Positions 32,364 through 43,257 of a stretch of DNA of 60,000 nucleotides are shown piece by piece; within the stretch, counting starts at the first letter, position 1, and every line of letters begins with the position of its first letter. A program made the position numbers and the translations under genes. The stretch is from positions 2,172,001 through 2,232,000 of the forward strand of contig CM060734.1 of the NCBI GenBank assembly GCA_030704615.1, read 5' to 3'. The notes beneath the pieces are model-generated. The model ran no database searches. It was not told the DNA's origin and saw only the letters and a program-made list of their open reading frames with translations. The DNA is from Takakia lepidozioides. Lineage: Eukaryota > Streptophyta > Takakiopsida > Takakiales > Takakiaceae.

Positions 32364-33022
32364 TGCGACCACCAGAAGGGGGTTGGTCGCATATTTTTTC
32401 TTATTTTTTAAATGGGTGCGACTACCAGCAGGTGGTGGTCGCGGCATTTTCATTTTTTTTAATAGGTGCGACCACAGGCAGAGGGCGGTCGCACATTTTT
32501 TCTTTTTTAAAAATTGAGTGCGAGGAAGTCGCATGTTTTAAAAAAAAAAAACTGCTGCGACCACCCTCATGTTGGTGGTCGCAGATATTAAAAAACAGAA
32601 AATTGCTACGACCACCCCCCTGCTGGTGGTCGCACCTATTAAAAAAATAAAAAATGGTGCGACCACCCCATGCTCGTGGTCACATAGATTATTTTAAGGA
32701 GAAAAAAAAAAAAAAAACAACAACAACAGAAAATTGCTGCGACCACCCCCTTTCTGGTGGTTGCACCTATTTAAAAAACAGAAAAATTCTGCGACTACCC
32801 CCCTGCTGGTGGTCGCAGATATTAAAAAAGAAGAAAAATGTTGCGACCACCCCCTGATGGTGGTCGCACCTATTACAAATAAAATAAAAATTGTGCGACC
32901 ACCAGTAGCGGTGGTCGCAACTGTTTAAGAAAAGAAAAAAATGCAACCACCCCTGCTGGTGGTCGCATTTATTTTTTTAAAACAAAAATGCTGCGACAAC
33001 CCCTCTGCTCGTGGTCGCAACT
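32364..33022. repeat. Array of 13 hairpin units (GCGACCACC / GGTGGTCGC)
   Basis: Units near 32,364, 32,416, 32,464, 32,517, 32,555, 32,606, 32,657, 32,737, 32,790, 32,840, 32,893, 32,942 and 32,991 each have a left arm TGCGACCACC and right arm GGTGGTCGCA, separated by 6-11 bases (often CCCTGCT). The period is about 50 bases (80 once). Linkers are almost pure A/T or A-rich (ATTAAAAAACAGAAAATT). The loop is variable and the stems well kept. The block could be transcribed into a chain of hairpins or be a foldback satellite. There is no protein-coding evidence. Confidence 0.85.
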
Positions 33023-33029
33023 ATTAAAA

Positions 33030-33600
33030 AAAGATAAATTACTACTACCAAATGATCATGCGTACCTGGAAAGTTCAAAATGTGAAATGAACGTGGGGTT
33101 GTCTCTCGCCTATCCATTCCCTCCCCTCCTCTTGGAGGGTCATTCCGGCCCAACCCAACACGACAAGGATGACCGTGTATGATATCCCAAAATTTGTCAT
33201 CACACTCTCGTTCATTTACATATATTTGTCTAAAACTGTGCGCCAAGATTTCTGGGATTTGCTGTTATTTTTAAATATTGAAACCGTTCTAATAAAGAAC
33301 ACGCCGTTTATTTTGGGCAAACACGTCAGACATCGAAACTGAATACGAACAGCTGTACACTAATTGCTGGCATGTGCACTAATAAGGGAACGACTATGTG
33401 TAACGGTCACGCGAGAGGGAATCTGATGCTTCTAGAGACAAGCAACAACGCACGCAATCCCGCAAGAAATCGGGAGTCACTTCGTTTTTCTACTTTTCGC
33501 GCTTAGAGGGAGAGTGATAGTCAAGCTGGAGAGGGTTCCTTCTACAATACGAAAGAGAAGAAAGTCTCTTAATTTTACTTCCCTTAGAGAGAAACGCAGA
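33030..33600. other. Spacer between hairpin array and third ParB/methyltransferase-like copy
   Basis: No gene or repeat is recognised apart from small GGAGGG/CCCTCC complementarities at about 33,120-33,140. Confidence 0.4.
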
Positions 33601-33908
33601 GCAAGAGAGCAAATGACGAGGCGTCGTTTGTTGGAGAACACAGGGCCAAGGCAGCAGGTGAACGCGGAGACTGATTCACAAGAGCACACCGAGACTGAGG
33701 CAGCGGCTGTGACACAGTCGGCGATAACAGTGCGCGTTGTAAACAGCCTGTGGATGCAGAGATGACTCGCAGGGAAACTGAAGGAGGTGGAAGTACGAGG
33801 AATGCTGAAGGTCCAGAAACCCTAGAGCAGACAAAAATTCCAGCAGATGTGAGAGGGAAGAGGAAAGCTGCAGAAGGGGATCCAATTTCAAAACCTAAGA
33901 AGGCGCCA

Positions 33909-34759
33909 GTAAGTTTCGCTAACTTACATTTCATTGTTGAAGATCTGCGTAGAGATTGAGTGGAATGTCCCAGAAAGGGATTGTCGCTACCGACCATCAC
34001 CCACGAAACAACGGTGATTTGCTTTCTACTCCTCTGTCAAGGGTTTACCGCACAATGAGTGGATGACTGACGGTACCGTCATTCACCGTTGTTCAGATCA
34101 TACAGTCTGTCTGATTGCCTTTCAAGTAGTCCTTCCTCTTCCCTTCTTTAGCAGGAACATGTGATTGAAGTCTACTGAATTGCGAGTGTCGTTAACGCCA
34201 TTCGATTCTCCTCATGAGATTTATTTACCTATGTGTTTGAAGAGAGAGTGAGGGTCGGCATATTCAGTCATAATGTATTGCAATGCATTTTCTTTGTATG
34301 AGGTTGAACAGATAGAGAAGTGGAAAGGCGGTACCGCCAATCAAAGATTTGAGACACCATACTGTAGATTCAGGTAGAGTATCGATTGGAAAGTACTCTC
34401 GACATAGACAGGAAACTGTGAATGCTTGCGACGGTATCACAATGGAGTCAATCTGAATAATCTGCACCTTACTGTCCGCCCTAAACTATACTGAATGTCA
34501 TTGCCGCCAATCACTTACACATATATATGTCATTACACAACACCGATCCGGCAGGTCCTTATCTTTTGTGATTGTCGTTAACGCCATTCGCTATCGCTCT
34601 CGCTTTTGTTTTAAATTCGGCAGGATCAGCTTTGCTTGTGTAGATAGTTCTGAATTTGTTTCACCACATTCATTGTGAGTTTCTTCGAGAGCAGTGATGG
34701 TCGTTACCGCCGTTCACTATTTGCAAATTACTCAGTCAGATTTGAATGGCATCGTGCAG
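33909..34759. repeat. First intron of copy 3 with palindromic sites
   Basis: At least six palindromic or half-palindromic sites: TGACGGTACCGTCA (perfect, near 34,063), GTGTCGTTAACGCCATTC (34,187), GGCGGTACCGCC (perfect, 34,326), CATTGCCGCCAATC (34,499), ATTGTCGTTAACGCCATTCG (34,571) and GGTCGTTACCGCCGTTCAC (34,697). All share the scheme CG-TTAACG/GTACCG with ATG/CAT-like outer arms. Confidence 0.7.
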
Positions 34760-36591
34760 AAAACTGTGAGGTCCAAGCCTACAGGATCAGAGGGGAAATG
34801 ATCTGGAGATGGGGACGAGTCTGGAAAAAGCTCAGAGAATACAGATGAAGCAGATGAATCTGAAGTGCAGTACCTTGACAAGGTGAAAGAACTCATGTCA
34901 TTCCAGAAGGTAAACTCTCAGGAGGTTGTAAGGGGCATGCTCATATCTGGAGGGCGTCTGGATATCCTTTTGTGCCGGATGATATCTATGCCTGTTGTGC
35001 GTCCACCTCTTTCCCATGACATAACAAAATTGGAGAGTGATTTTGTGCATGGATACAGACTTGGTGCACAAGTTTTTTATGTGTCACTGATGGATATAAA
35101 TGGGAAAAGCACATTAGTGTCTCCAGAGATCAGTGATAACTGGGATGAGTGCTGGAAAGATGCCAATGAGGAGTTCGAGCTGGGCCTCATGATGAGAAAG
35201 AACACCCAGCAATTCTGCAACCACATGTTCTACGTCTGGGACGGTAACCACCGATTGCTGGCATGGATGAGATACATCCAGAAATACCATGTGAAAGACA
35301 AAGACAAGCATGTTGTTGTGGAGGCAATGGTTTTGGATCCAGGAAACGACATCGCTAGGCTTCTTACAGCTATGCACGATGTGAACAAGTAAGTCATCCT
35401 AGAGATTTCATTCCCTCTGTAGTATCTTGTTAATCCCAAAAAAACAGTGTTAAGGAATGCAATGTTTCCAATGTTTTTGCAGATTGACAGAGAAATCGCA
35501 TATGACAACAAGCTTGGTCCACACACTATTCCAAATTCAGAGGATTGGTCTGATGAAGCTGGATGATTTTCGGACAGTACTCCCCCCCCAATATAATCAA
35601 GAAGTGCGAAACAGGAAGAGCTGCATGCACTTGATATTCTTTGACTCGAGAGGCGTTTCTGGAGTACATGTATGCGGTAAGCCCGAGTCTGTACTCAGTT
35701 TACTTTTCGAATACATGTTTGTAGTCCCTTCGGTGCTAATCACTATTTGAATCGATGCAGCAAGAACTGGCAGAGGCAGCTGAGAAGGGAAAATCCGAAT
35801 ATTACTGCACTACACCAGAGGAACTAAGGACATCAAAGGGTGTGGAAGCAGCAATAAAAAATGAGTTTGAAATGCGAAGAACCAAATTGATGTCCGCCTT
35901 CGGAAAACAGCTTAGAATAGTAGATCCTGGACTTGGTTCTGAGTTCCTTCAGCAGATCAAATCTCACTATGACAAGCATGTGCATCCGGAGATGCAGCAG
36001 GAGAAATTGTACCGGCTGGCCATATCCATGGTCGACCCACAAAAAAAAAAAATGTGGCTGGAGATATGGAACTCAGATCAGACAGTAAAGGACTTGAATC
36101 AGTTCCCAAAGAGCACCATACAGCCTGGCACAAAGGTGGAAGGAATCAGTGATTTGGTGTTTCATAACTGGCTCCACAATGCTACATTTTGGAATCAGGT
36201 GTGTATTCAAATAAACCGTTTTCTTTTCTTCAATTATGTGATGAGTATCTTATTTGCAATATTGACAAATATACAATTTGCAGCTCGAAAAACGCGTCGT
36301 CATTGTGCTGGATCAGACTTTGAAGGACTTGAACATTTCGATTGTTTCCCCTCCCCAAATGTCATTGGAGGCATACATAAGGAAGTGAAGAGATCTCACC
36401 TGGAGATACTGTTTTTTCCGGGAGTTCTCCAAAGATGGTAACATTTTACGGTCCAACGACTTTGACAGTCAGGTTGGAGGAGAGTGGGCCATGATGCGAG
36501 TTGTGTACAGGTGCAATATCATACTGGAAACTCTACTGCACTTTTTGGGAAATAATTTGGCTTCATAAGGATTGTAATCATAGATCCAAAT

Positions 36592-37337
36592 TGAATGTTG
36601 TTGACGACATTCACTTCTTTGTCTGAGTCATTCTTAAGCGAGAATTTGAATTCACCTAGATTAGGAGCTTAGGGTGTAATTATAGTGTTCCTGATTAGAA
36701 TTGATAATGTCCCTGAATGGCGTTGACGACATTCACATCCAGAGTTGTTGAGAGGTCCTCAGAGTTATGTAAGTTTTTGTAATGTCCATAGAGTTTACAG
36801 TGAGGGTTCCTTACTTCAGTTTGTTGAATGTCAATGCAGACATTCAGTTGTTCTGCATTGCTTTTGCTTCTTGCGAGAAATCTTGAGGCTTGATTAGCTG
36901 TGTTATCAGAGATCCAAGTGAATGTCGTTGACGACATTCACTTCTATGTCTGTGTCATTCACCAGCGACAATTTGAATTTACATGGATTGGGAGCTAATT
37001 AATTGGTTCCTTGTTCGTAATTTTGTGAATGACGTTGACGCCATTCACATCCAATGTTATTATAAGGTCCTCAGTGTTATGTTCGTTATGAATGTCCATT
37101 GAGTTTTTGGGGAGGATTCCTTACTCGAGTTTCTGATTTCCATCCAATGATTTTGCCTCTTTTGAGAAATCATTAGGCTTGATTAGCAGTGTATTCACAA
37201 ATCCAAAGTGAATGTCGTTGACGACATTCACTTCTATGTCTGTGTCATTCCAAAGCGAGAGTTTGCATTCACGTGGATTAGGGTGTATTTACAGTATCAT
37301 TGAATGGAATGTTTTGAATGGCGTTGACGACATTCAC
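36592..37337. repeat. Palindrome series GAATGTCGTTGACGACATTC in an intron of copy 3
   Basis: Seven sites start near 36,592, 36,714, 36,825, 36,919, 37,025, 37,208 and 37,316, all inside the 969-base intron 36,511-37,478 and spaced about 90-185 bases. Arms are GTGAATGxCG and CGxCATTCAC around TTGA. In four sites the fifth arm base pairs (T with A); some carry G or A. The stretch between sites is itself an approximately 300-base repeat unit present about twice (for example, TCACTTCTATGTCTGTGTCA at about 36,940 and 37,230). Confidence 0.85.
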
Positions 37338-38098
37338 ATCCGGAGCTGTCGTGTGGTGCTGAAAGGTCCTTGGAGCAGTTCTCAGAGCCATTTCATTCCA
37401 TGTTTTTTTCATTAGGTGCTACTTGCATCTTACTCCTTTCGCGCTTTGGTCGGTTGGGATTTATCTCCTGTTTAACAGGTACACGAAATATGTGCTTATG
37501 GAAGGAAATCACCTGAGTGGTATTCCAAACTATCTTGACATGTGGTCGGACCCTGCAAACGATCCAACCATGTATACTGTAGGAATATTGAAGGATTGAA
37601 GTCCTTCTCACTTCAGAGACTGTGGCTGGTACCTTGACTGCCCACCGGAGCACACGACCTTTCAAGAACAGCATATAAAATATTTGAACAATAATGCTGA
37701 GATGCTGGCGCCTCTGACTGACGAAGAGTACCAAAGAAACATAGCAACATTGGCTGCCAAGGAGCCTGATGCTCAGGGAATGGGGCAGGGCGACCCCGCG
37801 TCCGTGCGGCCATGCACGTCCTGTCCCGCACGTGAGACATAGGTAAACTCCCAATTATTCAAAAATGAGAGGCTATATGGGAGTAGGGTTATGTACTTTT
37901 CCATACCTGATATGGCTCAATCTGGTTTAGCCATATTCTTTTGAGACAAGGTGGATAGGAGAGCCCCTCATTAAGCTGGAAGGGCGACGACACGGTAGGG
38001 AGGCCCTCTCGTGGCAAGGCCTGGGCCTGGGCGTGGGGGAGGAAGGCTAGGGGGCAGGCGGGTCCCATAGCCAGGCTTGTGCCCGCGTGGTGCTGGGG

Positions 38099-38532
38099 TA
38101 TGGAATACTATTTGGACGGTGACGGGCACGGTGTCTCGGTGTCCGTCACCGTGGACGGTGGTGGCTCACGACGTCCGTCGTCGTGGACGGTGACGACCCA
38201 CGGAGGCCGTCACCATTAACGGCGACGGACTCCGTGAGCCGTCTCCGCCATGGTGGTGGCCTCCGTGACCCGTCTCCGTGAATGTGGCACAACTACCAGG
38301 TAGTGCCAAAAATGATTTACATGTAACTTATAGATTTTAAAGCATCCTGCCCAGGTACATGAGAATTGCTGTCCAAAGGGAACATGAGGAAAAAAAAACG
38401 GTTGTATTTGCAAACGTGCATCGGGTGCAGATGCAGAGCGCGCAGACTCTTGCATTCCCTATGAATCGACAGCGACTAGGAATCTGCCGGTAGATGTTCT
38501 TCATACTAGCTCTCTGTTTCCAAGACCGCACA
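38099..38532 (+). mobile_element. 0.43-kb foldback-like repeat, copy 1 (inverted copy at 57.55 kb)
   Basis: From TATGGAATACTATTTGG to CCGCACACCA the sequence is nearly identical to the reverse complement of about 57,549-57,955, except for an extra block of about 35 bases near 38,250. The first 180 bases consist of inverted CCGTCACC/GGTGACGG and GACGTCCGTC units able to fold into strong hairpins. The rest is unique and contains no gene. It sits directly behind the truncated end of the ParB-like copy 3. A short non-autonomous transposon is likely; terminal repeats and target duplications are not obvious by eye. Confidence 0.7.
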
Positions 38533-38599
38533 CCAATCACCAGTCTGGGAAACAGAGCGTTAATCTGAAGAACATTGCTTCATGCTTGAAAGTTCCGAG

Positions 38600-39300
38600 G
38601 TGGAGAGGTCATGCTGCCAAGCTCGGGCAGAACCTCATCAAGCACAGGAGGGAAGAAGAGGTCGATGAGCACCTGATGGACATATAGTGTACACGGCCCT
38701 TTAAGCGAGTGACATGGATAGCCAAAGAATTGCTCCGCACCCTTGTAAATAGCCCCTCAACGAGCTCAGTATGTCTCGTGCACCATTTATTTTCCTTGGA
38801 AGTGGTGTGCTTTGATTTGAGGTTTTCTTTGACATTTTGGAGCATAATCATGATAATCAGGCAAGAGGATGATATAGAATCAACACATAGAGAAAATGCT
38901 ACAAGGTATTGGACTTCAATGGACTGTCCCCCCAGGCTTGCAGGTTCTTCTGAGTTCTCAATCCAATTTGACTGCTTTGTGTTGTATGGCTCTGACAAGG
39001 AGTCATGGTTAAGTGAGCCGGGCAGAAGTATATGTGGCTGGTTTACCCTGCAATCACCTTTAGACCCTTCAACTCTAACTCAAAGTCTACATTATGAAGA
39101 GCCTTGAGTAATGAGCCTTTATCTCAACTCGACATTGACAGTACACCAAGGATATTCCGAATTGAGCTAGGGTTGTTGATTTATGACTAGTCTGTGTTTC
39201 TGGTTGAGTTGGCAGTACAGTCAGGATTGGATTTTGATGTGGGTGTGCAGGCTTGAAGTAGATATTTGTGTTGTTAGCTAAACCTTGTAAGATTCTGTAG
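38600..39300. other. No recognised gene
   Basis: Short ORFs only (for example, 38,709-39,107), without motifs. Confidence 0.4.
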
Positions 39301-39900
39301 AACCCAGAGGTGTGGGCACACGAGGAGATTCACGTCATGGATACTAGCCTGAGTGGAGAAACACGGGCCTTACTCTTTGCTAGAAGCCATCTCTACAGTG
39401 CCCATATGGATGGTTCTATCAAGGTGGCTGCTTTGTCCCTGTCAATCATAGCTCTTGACTTTTTCAGAACCAAACATAAATAAAAATTAAGGTGTACTTT
39501 TAGCAGTTCTCTCCATATATCTCATTGCTCTCTTGCTTCCTCTCTCTTTGAGCTTTCTGCGGACGTTAGAAAGGACCATTTCATTTCTTATGTCTAGAAG
39601 AATGTTGCTACCTGTGACCACTTGCTGATTCATTTATAATAGTGCAAAGTACACAGTTTTACAATTTGGCATGTCACTGTAGACGCGAGGTTTTGGGAGG
39701 CACCTTCCTCATTAAGGCTCGGTGTCTAAGCTCACTGATGTTAGCTTCACTGGCATTTGTGTGGGACAATGGTGTGGGATGTGAGGAGGCGGGTACCACA
39801 GCTTGTCAAGGAGGTGAAGCCCCACCTGAAGCCTGTCTTGTGCTTGGCCTTGCGGCAATCAGCCACTCAACTGTTCCGTGGGTCTGCTGACAAGTTGATT
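39300..39900 (+). pseudogene. WD40-repeat gene fragment
   Basis: About 39,310-39,422 reads AHEEIHVMDTSLSGETRALL and LYSAHMDGSIK up to a GT donor. About 39,768-39,902 reads MVWDVRRRVPQLVKEVKPHL and VLCLALRQSATQLFRGSADK, then a stop. Both have blade endings (SAHMDGSIKV, VWDVR, GSADK). The pattern PVLCLAL...GSADK recalls the GNB1L/ASA1-type WD40 family, but that is a guess. Only two or three exons are visible, so I treat it as a remnant. Confidence 0.45.
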
Positions 39901-40179
39901 TGAGTACCGCTCCGACCCGAACCATCTTTCCCAGTTTCCTTTTGTTTGATTGTGTAGTGACCTCAAAAGACAACGAAGTTCCTTGTTAAGTTCTCTTTCT
40001 ATTTGTTTGTTAACGTGTGGATGTGAAGGAGCCAGTGGTAGCACTCGCAGTGAACAATTGTTACACTTGTGTTCTTCCCCAGGGTGTGTAAAGGTGCGTG
40101 AATACTCAAGCTTGGAACTACGTGGTTTGGAGAAACATTGACTTACATTGACTAGGGATTGTTTAAATGGAGGCACCTG

Positions 40180-40660
40180 TATCTCCGCTTTAAGATGATT
40201 TTTTTTCTTTGTTTAGATGTTTCAAAGTTGGAGGGTAGCAATTTTGCACATATATTCTCAGTTCAATTAGAAAAATGAACTTTCATTCAAGCGAGGTTTA
40301 CCTACCCGACGTGAATGCCATTGGCCTAAGTAGTAGCCCTTATCCCAGGAACATGTCTCTACCCACAGATGTGGTCAAGAGTAAGTGAACTTATTTGGAG
40401 GACTTTCTTTCATATGAATCGTGTGTTTGGCTTTACTTGTAGATGTCCATAATAGCTACTGTGACTGACAGAAGTCAATGGACTTGGTTGGGGGGAAGCA
40501 GCTGCTGGATGAGGCAGCTGGAACCAGCAAGGTGCTGAATAGCAACAAGCACGTGCAGAGCATAATCTTTTTTGATGATACAATCTACTGTGGCTGCACT
40601 GACATGGCATCCAGGTTCTGCCCCTTTGTCCTCCAGTGGATGGAATGAATTCTTTTCTCT
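40180..40660. other. No recognised gene; CT microsatellite at the right end
   Basis: A (TC)n run lies at about 40,652-40,675. Nothing else is supported. Confidence 0.5.
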
Positions 40661-40673
40661 CTCTCTCTCTCTC

Positions 40674-40793
40674 ACAGTCACTGAAGGTCAGGCAGGCTTC
40701 CAGAGAAATAGGGGTTGTATCGACCATATCTTCATCCTAAGCCAGACTATTCTGGGAGGGAATAAAGATGGCTCATTGTCAAGGCTTTCTTGA
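40674..40793 (+). pseudogene. LINE reverse-transcriptase fragment
   Basis: TVTEGQAGFQRNRGCIDHIF followed by ILSQTI matches the EQAGFRxGRSTxDHIFxL block typical of non-LTR retrotransposon reverse transcriptases. Only this 40-residue block remains, next to a CT microsatellite. Confidence 0.7.
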
Positions 40794-40799
40794 TTCTGC

Positions 40800-42480
40800 A
40801 GGATGGTTCCTGCAATGGATTGCATCACTATGGAGCACTAGGGCGTGATAGAGTCAGATTCTTCACCTTTTTGGTCTCAATGAATTTCAATTGTGCTAGT
40901 CTCAAGGGCGATTCTTCTACCTGGATACCAAAACTCTAGGTTGTGATTGGATCTTTCTGCCTCCACCCTGATTGGTTTTTTCTAGGTTGTGAAAATGTGT
41001 GGGTTATGACAGGTCTTTCTGATTATTGAAAGGATAAAAAGCAAAAAAAAGCATAAAAAAGTACACTGCAGGGGCTTATAGTGGACAGTGCACCCCAATT
41101 TTCTGAGAGCTTGCTGAGCCCCTACTCCGATCGCATCCTGTGGACAGGAAGCACTCCCACTGCCACTCGCATGGAATGTTCCAGCAATCATAATAGCCAC
41201 AGAATCAACTCGCCACATTTAAGTTGAGTGCAGACTTGAGGAGTAAGTCACTCGTCTGCCCTTGCTGCTGCTGCTGCTCCCCACTCCCAAAGCACTTGGG
41301 AAGCATGGCGGGGAGGAGTTTCGGAGTCACTATAGCGAGCAACCTCGAGGTCTTCAGATGGTACTCAAATGAGTATCAGGGATTTTCATTAGTGCGATGA
41401 AAAACCATTTCTATGATATAACATCCCCTCTATACATAAGCGTAGCCCAACAATTTTGCAACGGATTGAAATTTCTGGACTGAGTTCAGAACTAACAACT
41501 GAACAAAGTAGCCTAGTGTGTGACAGGAAGGGTGTGGGGAGTCCTTGGCTTCCAGTCTGGGTAGGAGTTCAATGACTGTACTTCAAGCATTTTTATCTGG
41601 GCTTTTCATCATGTGTTGTTCCAAGCCTTTAGAGGATGAGGCTTTGATGCTTTTGGTTCCTTGTATACACATGCCAACAATGGTTTTCCCTAGTATGATG
41701 CTGGAGCATTTGTGACAAGAAGTGATTTGGCAAAGGGTTGATGGACATGCCAAGCTTGCCTGTGATCAACAATGCCCTTCAAGGCAGTTGTGTGGGCAGC
41801 ACTGCAAAGGCATGTGATTGATGCTAGCACTTACCTGGTATGGCTGTGTCTGGTGGGGTCTGTTTAGGTGTCAGTGGGATTGTAGTATTGTATGTTTGCT
41901 TTTGCATTTACGGGGCCAGATGAATTAGAGAGGGGAGGGGGTGAGATGCTTGGTGGCAGTTCTGATGGGTTAGAGGCTTGGCGGGTTTGGGGTGTGATGG
42001 TTCCTGGCCCGCATATGAGGTAACATATGTTGTAAGGATGTTGTGGTCTGCAGAGCAGATGTGGCATTGCAATGGCACATAACGCTGACAAGTGGCTGCG
42101 GAAAGAGGATTTACATTTATGTTTCAAATTAGGTGCAAATGCAACTTCTTTGCAACCTCTTCCCATAGGCTATCTGCATTCAGCGAGCTGTATTGCTACT
42201 CAGTTCATCCATTTCCTGAGATATTGACCATGATAACCTATTGAGGGCTTTTCCTGTGGCATGTCCATGTGAAATGATAGTGGGGTCTATCAAGCAGAGA
42301 TGGGAAGTGAGCCCACAATTGCACTTGACTAGAGCAGGTAATGAGTGAAGGGGGGGATTTTGACTGACCCTGGTGATAGAGGAAGGAAATCAGAATGGTG
42401 TCCTAACTCTGGTGTGGGTGGGTGGTGGATCTGAGCTCACTGGCGCTTCCATAGCGAATTAGAGGTCGTAACAACTGCAT
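40800..42480. other. No recognised gene
   Basis: Only short ORFs without motifs on either strand. Confidence 0.45.
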
Positions 42481-42813
42481 GTGCAAACCTGGCAGACTTG
42501 GAAAAAGGGCAAGGAGGACTATGGTGACATAATGAGACCTGGAATTGTACCACATGTCATTCTCAATACTGCCCTTGTGGACGTGTATGCCAAATATGGC
42601 AGCATCAAAGATGCAAATGGAGTGTTCAATAATATGGCTGAACAAACGGTGGTGGGAGCGTCAAAGATGCAGAAAGACCGTTCGATAATGTGGCTAGTAG
42701 ATGGTCATTTAGAAGCACCTGCAACAGTGTCTATAGAATCAGGCACCTCCGCCATGACCACTCCTAAAGAGACAATCCACAAGATCTCTTTGGCACTTGT
42801 AGGCATACTATGA
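42481..42813 (+). pseudogene. PPR-repeat fragment
   Basis: Residues 18-55 read GIVPHVILNTALVDVYAKYG followed by SIKDANGVFNNMAEQTVV. This is one pentatricopeptide unit of the PLS type (NTALVDMYAKCG, A..VFD.M). Intact PPR proteins bind organelle RNA; here one repeat survives and the following residues are unrelated. Confidence 0.65.
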
Positions 42814-43257
42814 GGATGCTATGTAAGGCATCACACTGAAAGAGAAAAGTAGGAGTGTTAATATGAACATTGTGCATTGTATGCTAACAATTAGCACTCA
42901 TCGCTTGTAAATGGATTATCTTTGGCTCTTGGAACACTCCAGCCCTTGGAACCACAGTTTTGCTCACATTGTTGTCCCCCAACCCTAGTTCTGTTGCAAA
43001 TGCTATCTCATTGACGGCAACACTGGTAGCAACGGCTTCATACGTGGGGCTTCCGGCAAAAAACACAGTTCAGCCAACATGACACAAGGCTAAAATTATT
43101 TGCCATCCTGCCCTAGCGTGACATGCAAGGTAAAGGCCATACCAGCCTTTATCATAACAAGACATAAAGCAAATGAAGAGACAACGGCGGCTAACTACTA
43201 AGGGACAAACTCCAACTTTAAACTCTAATAGTCCAGATTCACCCACCGTGCATGAGT

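Larger units (their letters stand above)
33614..37842 (+). pseudogene. ParB-like-domain half of the methyltransferase-like gene, copy 3 (broken)
   Basis: In-phase exons: up to 33,908 (basic, bipartite-NLS-like GKRKAAEG...SKPKKAP), 34,760-35,388, 35,483-35,669, 35,761-36,198, 36,284-36,510 and 37,479-37,842. The second exon carries a ParB/sulfiredoxin-like fold: DITKLESDFVHGYRLG, then FYVWDGNHRLLAWMRYI, a VVVEAMVLDP strand and AMHDVNKLTE. The fourth and fifth exons align with copy 1 (VDPGLGSEFLQQIKSHY against ADPALGKDFIPEIAKHY; WLEIWN against WLSIWN; MRVVYR against MRIVYR) and the sixth with its YVLL/GWYLD region. In-frame stops lie at 34,799, near 36,389 and near 37,598. Homology ends before the methyltransferase domain, close to the 38.1-kb repeat. 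The protein is diverged from copies 1 and 2, so an older relative. Confidence 0.62.

Noticed and set aside
32363-32928. Short ORFs through the hairpin array
   Set aside because: They follow the repeat period and change frame; the DNA stem rather than any peptide is conserved.
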